A DNA stretch of 64,000 nucleotides, from positions 14,384,001 to 14,448,000 of the forward strand of contig CM059625.1 in the NCBI GenBank assembly GCA_030435675.1, written 5' to 3'. The notes beneath the pieces are model-generated. The model saw only the letters and a program-made list of their open reading frames with translations, did not search any database and had not been told where the DNA came from. The DNA is from Steinernema hermaphroditum. Its lineage: Eukaryota > Nematoda > Chromadorea > Rhabditida > Steinernematidae. The first letter of the stretch is position 1; each line of letters begins with the position of its first letter. Of this stretch, positions 35,295 to 47,000 are shown in pieces. The position numbers and the translations under genes are program-made.

Positions 35295-36030
35295 ATGTTC
35301 GCCCTAGCTGTTGTATTCCTCCTTCTCAACGCGCATCTGTCCAGCGCCTGTAGTGCTGGTGGATTTGGAGGAGGCAATCCCGATGATAATCGAATCATTC
35401 AAAATCCTACCTTTACCATGGACTTCAGTCCTCCTGTCGCGTGGACCTATCCCGAGAACAACGCTCAGTCTCTGCAGTCGTTCTTCCCCGGACAGTCTTT
35501 GACTCAAATGGAGGCTAACATCAAGGCTAACTCAGATATCGAAGCTGCTGTAATGCTGAATATTCACTTCACTTCGTAATATGGCAACTCTAGGTCTTGT
35601 CAGCCGTGGTCGACTCTGGATTTCCGACGCAAGGAGTCGTCGTGCGGTCTGCTTATTCAGCTCAGGAGATCAGCGACTGCAGAAAAATGACTACCCAACC
35701 GCTTATGATCGGACAACGCTTTGGCCTTGTGGAATCGGGTGCCGTCGTCAAGGTGCTGACACCAGCGGAGATGATCGACATGGCTAAGTGTCAGCAGCGC
35801 ACCTTCTACGCCAACGCTCAAGCACAGCGTAGGCTATAAACCATTATCATGACCGAGCATAATGTGCATTTTCAGCAACTGTCACTGACTACAACGTGCA
35901 AACAACGGTGCAGATTGAGGGAATCACTGCCACCAAATTTCAGCTGAGACAAATCTCTCGCCAGATTATGGTTGCCATGAACTTCCGCTACAATGCACGA
36001 TTTGCGTCAGAAATCGCAGTCCAATCTTGA
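35295..36030 (+). CDS. Secreted nematode protein of unknown function, copy 2
   Basis: Three exons (35295-35549, 35594-35828, 35876-36030) give 214 residues: a signal peptide (MFALAVVFLLLNAHLSSA), a Gly-rich linker, then the same conserved blocks as copy 1. Intron phases are identical (0 and 1). A 46-base coding run is identical between the copies at 33946-33991 and 35416-35461, synonymous sites included, although adjacent coding sequence differs. The pair arose by tandem duplication; conserved Cys positions and the secretion signal suggest both are functional. The molecular role is unknown. Confidence 0.85.
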
Positions 36031-36889
36031 TCGACAAAAAGCATGATATACCATTGTAACGTATTTCCTGCATCAGCTTACTATATACTTTTAATGAACT
36101 GCCTCTATTATCCACTATTGATCATGATGTAATTCTATGTATCAACTAACATGAACAAATCTGGCGGAAAGTTGTTCCATCATTAAAAAATGAAAGGCTA
36201 TCCTTAAGTCACTAATTGTACAGCCTGTGTATCATCGCTTATATCGTGCATACTGTCGTCCATGACGATGCTTTGCCGTTGGGCTTCATACTCCCTTCAC
36301 ACTCCCTAGCCAGTCGAGTTCACACTACGAAAGACTAACAATAGTAGACCATGATGTGCGTTCTGCGCAACGACCCCTTATACCAATGATTCCGTGTTGT
36401 GCAGAAAAGGAGAGAGTAGAAAATAGATGAAATTTATGCTTTGTCAAGTCATTTACATGTTATCAAGGAGCCAAAAAATGCATCCCTCGCAAGGAGGAAT
36501 AGAAGTGGAAGAGGTAAACAACCGCCAAATGCTGTTTTTGTTTTAAACAAGAAACAAGAAAAACTCAGATGACAGAAGATATGAATAGAACGGTGAGTTT
36601 AAGTAGTAGGTAAAGCAACGTTTCAGTTTAGAAGGGACGTCGGGATTAATATGCAATATAATGTAATGATGTACGTAACCAAGACTAGGTACTGAGTTGG
36701 AGAAGGGAACGACAAGGCAATCGGTAGGGAGATACCTAGCATGGCAAGATTTGCGATTTTTACAGAGCCGGGCATATATGCAAGTGACAATATGCGGCGA
36801 GGGAGAGAAGAGATCATCCTACGTCGCGGGAATATTTGAAGATGTGGAAAGAGGAACGGAAAGTTGAGGATACCACAAACTCAGATTAG
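36031..36889. other. Convergent intergenic region, nothing recognised
   Basis: A/T-rich sequence between the 3' ends of the secreted pair and of dystroglycan. It probably holds both 3' untranslated regions. I see no RNA gene or repeat. Confidence 0.45.
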
Positions 36890-39800
36890 TTAAGGAGGCA
36901 CGTAAGGAGGAGGCAGACGCTGATTAGAGGCGGCCGTCTTCGGACGAGGGCTAGCACCGGCAGCGAGCGGAGGAGGAGGCTTGTAGAGTGGATTATCGTG
37001 ATGAGAGACTACGAGAGGGGGCCGCTCTTCCTTGACGAGCATGGGACTCGCTACGGTGGCGTTCTCCTCTTCGTGAGGCACCTCTTCGGGGAACACGACT
37101 GGCATGCCTAAATGAAAGGAGAGTCAATACATAAATGGCGTATAGTTTGTATAAGTTCTACTCTTGCACTAGGATAAAGACATGTACGAAATGGTCCACA
37201 AAGAGCTAATTCGTTCGGAACATTGATTTGACGCTCGCATTAATTTTTTTTCCACAAAAAAGTGGAGAGTAGGTCAACCTATTTTACTGGTTGCGATAAT
37301 TGCGATTCGATTGTAAAATTTACCTTTCGAAACGTAATCGGCAGACTGCTTCTTCTTTTCAGCCTTTCGTCGGAAAGTGAAATAGCAGATCACAACTCCG
37401 ATAAGCACAACGACGACCAAAAGCAGGAAAAGCACAATCGGTAGCAGCATGTTGTCACCGGCTGGCTGCGCTTCGGCGTCCTTCACCGAAACGACGCTCG
37501 TGCTGGCGTCGCCGACGTCCGTGAACGGAGTAGTCGAAGCTGCAGGGCGATCACAGTTTCCGAAGAGTTCCAAGTCGACCTGAAAGCGAGTGAGATGAGA
37601 GAGAACGGCGATAGCCGGGCTCTGGGAGAAACGAAGATGTAATGCAAAAAGCAATTAACACCCTCGGCAGCCCTCAATAAATCGTCGCTTACCGATCTCA
37701 CGTGGAACTGGACTCCCATGCTGCGGATGAACTCGACTTTAGCCTTATTCTTTGAACCCATCGTCATCTCCTTTTTGATGGCGTTGATGGCCTGTCGGTG
37801 ACAGAACTTATGCGAGATCGAGCTATTGGACCACGTAAGTTCAGATTTGTCCCCTTCGGCCGTCACACTGTGTATCTGCACGTGTTCAGGATGGGTGCGG
37901 TCATAAAGAACGGTGGAGAGACGGTTCACGAATTTAACGAGAGTGTTAGGGTCGTCGGTAAGCTGCTTGAGGCTTGGTTCAAGAAGCATGGTGAACCGAT
38001 GGTTAGTCGGAGGGCCATCTTCCACAGTGACCTGGAAGGCCCCGGACGTCACCTAAAATATGCGTCGTAAATTGTATTGAAATGAGATCCGAATGCGCGC
38101 GGGAGCGATTGCGTTTACGACAACAATGAGTCGAATTAATTATGCGCTCCAAAAGTGTTACTGTATAGAAGCAATAAAAGGAAGAGCAGATGGTTTCATA
38201 TCTCGGCACCCATGGAAGGGGGGCAAACCTCGGCGCTAGGTCGTCGGCCCCTCAATCAATTTGATATTTTGTCAATTGTCGCCGCCAAGATGATTTCTGC
38301 AGTGTTTCCTTCTCCGGTTAGTTCATTAGGCGTGCGCCCGCAAGAAGGTCAATCGCCCGGTTGTGTGGAGTGTCAGAAATCAGGATAATCCTCAATTGTC
38401 TCTCCTCACAATTAACGGATTGGGCGCTGGCCGTGCTGGACATTATTGACAAACGGGTTGTTACGCAGATGGGCCACCGGATTCGGTCGCGTCTTTTCCA
38501 AGTGCCGGTCAATCATTCAATTCAAACGTCGCAACAAGCACTCTTCGACGATAAACAATTGCGTCAAGAGACGCCAATATTATCCTAAGAATTTCATTTG
38601 CATAAATTGTGCCGCGATTCTTATCGGCGCCGCGTTTTGAAAGGAAGTTGACAAGGTCAAGGAGCAGGAAACATGTCCCATTCAAATTGTGAACACCCGC
38701 TTTACTGTTCGAGAACAGTTGTCGCGACGTCGCGTGTCTCCGATTAAATCGACATTGACGTCTGAACACTTATTTGTTTAAATTCAAGCGAGCATTTGAC
38801 ATGACCGAGCCTGTCACCGAATTTGGGGTACCGTATCTGTACTCTATTAAGCCATCAAAGAGTGGTGTTTTATCATCCTCGATGTGAGTCAGCGTGTTTT
38901 CGAAATTAGGTAGAAAGGAAATTAGGTAAAAGGTTACCTGGTTGGCAGAGTCACGGGCCTCAAGGCGGAATCCGAATACGCCCTTCTCCATGGGAACGCC
39001 GTGCATTTTGGGCTCGCCGTCGACCATGCTAAGGAAGTTCTGGCTGGCGATGGTGGAATGAACCGAGAGGCGAAGCTTCGTCTCATCTCCATCTTCGAAA
39101 TCGAGGAACGTTTTCGGTGCGATGTTAAGAACGCAAATGATTCCGCTAAAATGGACAACGCGTAAATCATTAGCTGTTGATCTATCCTGCTCCTTTAATC
39201 CTTCCGATCCCATTGCACAAACAATTCATGCATAATTAACGTGCTGCCGGTTTTGGTGACCGCTTCAACCTGCCGCCAGCCATGAACCATCAAAAGATCA
39301 TCCTTGCAAGCGGTCCCTATCTGTGCCCGACGCGATCCGCTATCGGATATCGCAATTAGAAATGTGAAGCGCAGGACCAATTATCGCCCTGTCATGGAGG
39401 CCAAAAATTCGGCCAATTAGTGCCGTGGGAGCGGATGGGAGAAGACAAATTACATCTGCAAAACACAAACCGTTTGCATTTGAAGGACGGAAGAGGGTTC
39501 ATGCGAACGGGAGGATTGTCCGCCTTCCGGGTCGTTCGCATCGGCTGGTCGGTAACGGCTTCAACGGCAGCGTTTCCCTCATGTTTCCACTGTTTGCGTT
39601 CTTGGCGCGTGGTGACATGACCTTGTCGGACCTTAAAGAACAAAGACCTCATTTCAGCAACTTTATATGCATCTGCTGCCTAAAGAACCCACGAACACCA
39701 AAGGATTGCGCGTCACCTCGGCTGTAAAACCCAGCAATTAGACAGGCGCCGAGAGAAAACATATAATTTATTCCCAGTGCGCGACAATGGTCCCCCAAAA

Positions 39801-41064
39801 ACGAGCCACAAAACAGGCTAATACTAGAGCCTCGGAGTGTGAATGCGTCCCATTTTTGCGAATACATCTGAATTTATGCACCCATTTTGTACGTCAACAT
39901 TCTGATAATCGAACAGCGGCATAGATCCCTTAGCACACTCGTTCCCTAAAAAACCTTCATTTTGCTATGTAATTTATCGGTTGTACTGACGTCGCCCGTC
40001 CCCTATCCGCTAGACTCATCACAACCGAAAAAAACTTTTACCTCTAAAACGGACCAGCTGCATGCCCTCTGCGCGTCGGTGCATAAAGGGCACACTCTGT
40101 AATCGTCGCGCAACGGGCCAAATGTGAATGGAGGAAGTGTGCGCGACAACAATGAAAACGGCGCTGCCCGGCTCCGTTATGTCTCTTCCTATTCAGAAAA
40201 GAAGCAATAAAACATCGGCGGTGCTTATCAGCAAAAACGAGCAAACGTGCAGGTGTTCCGGCGCCCATCGGTCTATGGCCAAACAGCGCGCGTAGGACAA
40301 GAGAGCCCAAAAACAACTCACCGCGAACGAAGCGGCGTTGTCAATGGCCGCAGAGATAGTGGTCATCGCTTCCTCATCCAATTCTGAGCAAGAAATACGC
40401 CAAATGAGCACGGCGGTTTTGTCCGTGTCCTCAGGTTCCTTGTGCAGTTCTGTGCTAATCTCTTCCGCTTGTATTACGGATATTTTGTAGTTGTACGGAT
40501 AGATACGAATCTCCTGAATGGGGACCTCGTACGTGTCAGCCAGCTGTGACATCTCGGCTCTAAAAGAAACAGTTCAAGCTTCTGGTGTGTGCATGTCGAA
40601 TGCGATTACCGTTGTTCGGTGAGCGAGAGGTCGTCCAAATTGTCGTTCGCATAGTACTCCATCCACACGGTCGGCGCTTCTCCGCAGGGATTCACGAATT
40701 CATCCTTGACGGTGATGTTTATAGTATTAGTGAACCCTAAAGGGCAGATGGTCAAAGTTAAGATGGTGACACGGCATGACTCACCGTTTCCGGTTACGGT
40801 CACCAAATAGTTGTCGATGTCTCCGACCTGAGGGATACCGTACAGCGTTTCCTCTTCGTATTTCATCCATTTCGGCAGAGAATTTCCTTCCGAAACAGAA
40901 ACAGAGAGGTTCGAGGCGCCTAAGTGGACGAGGAAGATCTGTCCGACATGGACATGCTTATGCTCTGGCAGCTTCACTTTAAGCGGCGAAGCGATGACGA
41001 TCGTCGTGAACGCACAGAGCGCTATCAATAGCAACGGTGATTTTCGCGGTAATGCACCCGTCAT
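36890..41064 (-). CDS. dgn-1: Dystroglycan
   Basis: Minus-strand exons in transcript order: 41064-40785, 40736-40610, 40559-40322, 39145-38938, 38052-37693, 37579-37324 and 37107-36890. Order of parts: signal peptide (PLLLIALCAFTTIVIA); a cadherin-like domain (PEHKHVHVGQIF..LYGIPQVGD); a region like the alpha-dystroglycan S6 domain; a second cadherin-like domain (IAPKTFLDFEDGDETKL); a SEA/beta-dystroglycan-like region; a membrane segment (LLPIVLFLLLVVVVLIGVVI) followed by basic residues; and a Pro-rich tail ending PPPYVPP. That tail is the dystrophin/WW-binding motif of animal dystroglycans. The protein links basement-membrane laminin to the cytoskeleton. Exon 40559-40322 ends in phase 0 while 39145-38938 needs phase 2, so a small exon (length 2 modulo 3) is probably missing between them. 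No long mucin region is visible. Whether this is dgn-1 or a sister gene cannot be settled here. Confidence 0.9.
40737..40784 (-). other. 48-base in-frame, stop-free intron in dystroglycan
   Basis: The intron runs GTGAGT..CCCTTTAG on the minus strand. It is a multiple of three and has no stop codon, so retention would insert 16 residues (including two Cys) into the first cadherin-like domain. The strong donor and acceptor, and the loss of a clean domain alignment if it is kept, favour splicing. Confidence 0.6.
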
Positions 41065-44000
41065 TTGTGTCTGAAACGAGGGGACCCTTGATAGGTGACC
41101 GAACGAGAAATATGTTTGGCAATTAGCAGAGAGTCGGTAATCGAGAGCCACCTGCGGCTGCGCGATTGAACCGCGGTGTAAAAAAAGCGCAAAACGAAGG
41201 TGGTCGCCGGTGGCAGAAGGAACGGGCAAGGTGCAAGTGGTCGAAGGTCTCGCAGAAATACGATCACTCGCCTCTTTTTGGCTTTACCGGGCGCCGGTTA
41301 TGCAATCGCGCACCGGGCGCGGATATCGCGATCATGCAATTATAATCCATTCGGCAAACTGTCCAGGGAGATCGGATAAAATAACGATGCGACAAATAGG
41401 GGCTAAGGGGCTCGCGCACTCCTCTCCCGTGGAGAACATCGAAGGCAGCAAGGCGGACAAGTGGGTGGCGAAGGTGAGGGGGGCGCCGCCGGTATCACCG
41501 CGACCCCCTGAGTCATGATGAGAATCAGTGGCACTTGCCCTTTCCCAGCTTGGGCTTTTGGAGGGGATGGTTGCGCGCTGCTCGCTAGCATGCACTGCCG
41601 CCGATTGCGCGCCACCATCGCCGCCCGCGCGACACATGGGAAGGGGTGGGGCTTGACTGATCCGTTGCAGGTGGCAATCGGACTAATAAATGAATGGTCA
41701 TATCAATGGGGCAAATGTCCGATCCTAGGATCTTTGTCTTCCCTCCCGAAAATGTCTCAATATGCCGCCAAATCGACGCAGGCAAAACAATAGCGGCTGA
41801 GAGCGGGTTGGCTAAGGGGCAACGGTTGAAGGGCAAAATGAGGCTAGAAGTCGTGGAGTCGCTCGGTGTCCGGCACTGGTCGAGGCGCCTGGATGAACCG
41901 TGATCAACCAGGCGCAGCTGCCAACACATCGCGCATGCTCTTCTCCACGGCTTGTCGCCGTGATTAGCATTTCCTCGCTTGAGGCATTCGGTCCGGGCCG
42001 CAAATAATATTAGTGCATCGTTTGATGAATAATGGCCATCGGCTAACATGCTGTCCGGGCAATATTAGTGCGCACACAAGTGTGGCCCTCTGGATTTTCG
42101 CGCCCAACCGCATATCTCATCAATATTATTAGAAAGACATATTTTAGCGCGTCGGAATGTCCGGAAATCTGAGTGCGCAGGCGGTACATCTCATTTTTCA
42201 TCTCCTTCTTTGATCACCGAGGGGCTATCTGATAAATAAGTGATGAACGCAGTGCTTGGAGGAGAGCGTGTGTTGTACGTTTGAATAATTCATGTCGGTC
42301 ACAGCTGAAAGTTGAATACGCAAGGAGAGGTGAGCCTGATGGAGCCGGGCGCGGAAGATACCGACAGGAACCAGCGAAATCATGCAGGAACAAATTATTC
42401 GCCGTAGCCAATTAGGAATGCAAATTACCTGAGCCAATGTGTACAAACAATCACAGGAAGACAAGACCGCCAGAACGACAGGCGGAACCCCTTAAACCAT
42501 CATAAATGGTAAATCGCGCCAGAGTGAACCGACTCGCAGCGAAATTGAATGAACGGACGACTGTGCATATAAATTAAGGAAATGAGGCCAAATCGCTTTC
42601 TGATCACTGCGCTTAGGAGCATATTGGGCGCGCGAGGGGTCGAGAGTCAAAGTTGACGCCTAAAATGCAAGACGAAGTGACAGAAAAGGCGACGGTTTGC
42701 TTTGGCGAGATGAAAGTCGGTGGCGCCGGCGGTGTGAGGAGCCGCTAGCCCTGGGGAATTGCTTTGTTTGAAGGGCGTCCACTCGCATGGTCAATTAGTC
42801 CCGACTGAGGTGCGAAACGGCGATAGTTCTACGGAACGGAGCGGTGACGAGGAATCAGGGATCTATGAGTGGAAATGAGGTCGTCGACTCCCTCAAACGA
42901 TCATAATCCCCGAAATCCGGACAATTCTGCTTAATCGTGTGAATAATCGCACAGTCTTACACAAACTCCTCAAAATCGACAATTCGATTTTGCCCGGTAA
43001 CGCGCGGCGTTACCGGCCAACGAAAACAATAAAAAACAGGTTTAAGGGCATTCGGTTCGGTTTCGGCGCAGCGGAGATGTTGCGGTCGCGCACTCGATCT
43101 CGTGGACACCTGTTGCAAAATCACGCGCACCGACGGCGGCAAACGAGTGACTGACAACCACGCATCACCATATGGAAATGCAAGGCATGAATGAAACTAA
43201 TTTAGACTATAAAAGGACGTGCAGCGGGTCGCGCCTTCGAACTCTCTCGGGACACTCTCGCGCGCATCACTCATTTGGTCACTCGGACGGACACTGACTG
43301 CTGACCTGAATACAAAGGATGCACCGACAATCGGACAACAACAGTATGTGCTGCTTATCTAATTAATTTGCGCCGTGCTGCACACCAGGCGGTCATGACA
43401 CCACCCTCTGTGGGTGTGAGGGCATGCCTTGGCCGCTGTCCGGCCCAAGTGCTCGTGTCCACCTTCGCGTGCCGTCAAGAGTCATCAGAATATGTCATCA
43501 ACGCCTAAGCCTCTGTATACACTTTAGATAATCCCGCCCTCGAAGTCAGCATCACTCAAACAAAGGATCAAACCGATCAATCACTTTCGATCCTCATCTA
43601 CAACGCAACAAGTGCGATAATGAGGTTCACACGTTGGAAGAGAGTGCCTATGAGAGGTTATAAATCGAACGGGGGCTACTGCCTACGCCTTTAAGTCGTA
43701 AATGGGAGTGAGATTAGACATTTTGGGATGAACGATCACGACTTCGAAGGTGTCTACAGTAATCAGAGTCGAATTTTTTTATCACGCATTTCTTTTAGAG
43801 CGTTAGCTGCAGAGAGGTTCATGATGTTGGAGACCAACGGGCCCCCCAAAAAGGTCAACGGCCATCTAAACCTCTGGGGAGACGTTAAATCAGAAATTGT
43901 GGAAAAAGTGCCGCCTGAAGAAGCCGTAGTATTTACACGAACTAATCGCTCCATTTTCCTCTTCTCCTCTTTAGAGGGTACGGTAATTGCATCACTTTGC

Positions 44001-47000
44001 GGTAAGCGTGTGTAAACAGAGGTACCCTTAGCGGCGACAATAAAACGACCTGAATCATGTAAAAATAGGTTTATTATGCCTTGCGCACGTTTGAAGAACC
44101 TTAAAACGAAGGATGATCTATCACTACAGTATGCCCGCCGGTCCAAGGGCTGGTACGTGCTTGGACAAGAAGCGCAAAAAGCCGTCAATGACCAAATGGA
44201 CTTGTAGGGCAGCGTGCGGGCAAATGACGAACGGACGGAAAAGTCACATCGCCGGCCGCGTAACGCAATTAGGAAGAAAACAAACTTGAAAATCGGCGCA
44301 GCGTAGTCGCATCCGTCGGCAAGATTTCGAACTCCGGGCAACATGTTGTAGTACACCCGTCGGCGCCACCAAAAAAAGAATCTTTATGGCTCTTTGTTGA
44401 CAACCTCAGTCGCGCTGAAAGCATCGAACTCGGTGTCAATACGGCACAGGAACGTCTAGATCCATCAGTCATCCGGCAACCGCAACCGTTCGCTCAGAGG
44501 TGAAAGTGAAATGGGCGGAGTAGCGACGCTTTCATTTGTACTCATTCTCCATTTCCCTCCCCTAATCACCTATACCTACAGCGCGCATTGGTCACTTCAC
44601 TTTTTTTCGACCTCCAGTTTATTGCGCTTCCGCTGTTTTGCACACCGGATGAATGATTAATTGTTCCGGTTTTTGCGCCACCTCGGGGTTAGAGGGCCTC
44701 GACCCGACGAGGCACGTTTTTTACACGTGTGAAATGTTACCAAATATGCAAATGGCCAGCGGAAGAATTCAAATAGTTCGCCGATCGCTCACGATGACTC
44801 ACCGTCTGATCGAAGCGAACGGTCAGAATCCGACGCGCTATTTGGGGAGAGTATGATAGGAAGCTGCGCCGGAAGCAGGATCGCAGAAACAACGCTCAAC
44901 TGATAGGAGACGATAAGACGATTACAGTCTGTCGGGAAGGCACAATAAACGATCGGGCGGAATTCGATGGATGTTTAAGAAGAGGGTGGAGACGGAAACT
45001 ACTTTTAAGCCTGATTAGCGATCGTATTGCTACAATAACGGGTATGGTCCGAATTGCTCATTCACATTGACAAAATTAGTGTTTATCAGTGTGTAGGCAC
45101 ACACTTGAAAGTGGAAAACTGAACAACCAGGCAACATGGCTCACTACAGAAATGTCTGTACACAAAAGGTGTACACATTTGTGAGATCTAAGAAATTCAA
45201 TGGCTAAATGACATTCTCGCAAAATCACCATTCTCCTATATTCCCTTGTAAGAGTGACTGCCACTCTTAAGGCGAAAAAAATTACAAAAACTCCCTTATC
45301 ACTGTCACCGATATCATACCACACGAATCTCTTGAAGGGTCACAGATGCTTATATGACTCACTGTGTCCGTCGTTGCCCCATATACTTCTTTTTCCTTTT
45401 GAACCAGTCATCAAATATGTATGCAGATTTCTCCCCTCCAGAAATCAACAAGGTGCCAATCGACAATGACTGGTATAGGTGTAAAAAATGACAATAAATT
45501 ACAACGGCGGTGAGAACGTGCAGCCGGTAAGCAAACCGACAAAGGTACACAATAGAGCGGCGCGGGCCGCAGGCGCCGAAGTCTGGCCAGGCACGCATAC
45601 ACATCGCCACTTTAGGCGACGCCGATCGGCGGCGTTAGCTGATCGCCGGCAGGTGGGAGGCAGGCGGTTCGGTTTCTTTCCGAGGCACCAATCATGTAAA
45701 AGCGTTGTTGTACAACATCACTCATTGCACATACAAATGCATATAGTCGGCGTTGTAATCGCCGCTGCGGCGATGTTGTACGTACATGAAGATGCGTGAA
45801 AGGACGACAGCGACATCGCAACAATAAGAGACAGGGAACGAGAAATTTCGGAGAAGACCGACCGCGCGTACGACACTTAAAATGGCGGTTGTGCGCGGTT
45901 GTTCTGACCAAACAATGCCGTTGGAGACTTGCATGCAAATGCGGGACTACATTCGTCATTGCAACATTTGAGGGTATTACACGTGTTTGGTATGCATCGC
46001 AACACTTTAAGGCCGGATATGAGATTTGTGTCTGTGGCGAGAAAGGCGGCAATTGACCTTGTTACCAGGTTGGATTCAACTTTTGAGGTTCTAATTGCCG
46101 CCTTTGGCGATACTCTAGCCGGTCAGGACATTGAAAGGCTACTTTTGATCGTTGTATGAGAAGGATTAATCATAACTGGCCCACGTTAGTACTTATTCAG
46201 AGATGCAAACATATTGCATTATGAAACAATACGTTCCAATTCGGAGGGATTTATTTCCACGCCGATCATATCTATTCAAATATTATGGAAATGTCCGTAA
46301 CGAAAAGGTGTTACGGTACTTCGAATCGAAGCGTGCGTGTTATTACGGGCATTTCACGTAGAGCTAACACTGTGACATAAATCACACTCACTGCTTTTTT
46401 GACAACCACCCCTAAAAAAGAGATCGACAGGAAGGAAGAGGAGCAACTCATTAGCAAACTACATCACACATTTGAATTTTGTGTGAAATATGTCGTAAAG
46501 ATGGCTTACACTGTACAGGAAATGACACGTGGTTGCTCGCACCTCAACTGCGAGACACAACAGTAAAGCATATACAAAAAAGGTGTCCTTAGCACAAAGA
46601 ATGTTGGTTATACTACCATTTTCTAAGATTGGAAATGTTGGAAAATTTCAATCCATTTGGATTAGCACCGATTCGCCTAAAGATATAAAGCTTATCCAAA
46701 AACAGAGCCCTGTTTTAACCTCTCGGCATTGGCGGCAAAATGAAAGAGTCTGAGAGTTTACGTTGCAAACGACACAAAAAGGACCATAAATCAAAAGGTC
46801 GCTTTCCATGACCAGGCACCTCTCAGTCGGCTTCCTTGGTAAATCAGTCGGCGCACCCATGTGCTCCCTTTATACGTTGTGCTAATTAGAGAAATTTCGT
46901 AACACTATCGCAACCTGAAATTGGCTCATAACTTAGGTAAGAAGATGCATTCTCCGAAAAGTGCATCTCGCTAATTGTTTACGATTGCCCTGAGAATTCA

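Noticed and set aside
43763..44356. 197-codon minus-strand frame, and the plus-strand frame 43728-44015 opposite it
   Set aside because: Neither shows a domain. A good acceptor at about 43797 and a candidate donor exist on the plus strand, but joining neighbouring segments gives an immediate stop.
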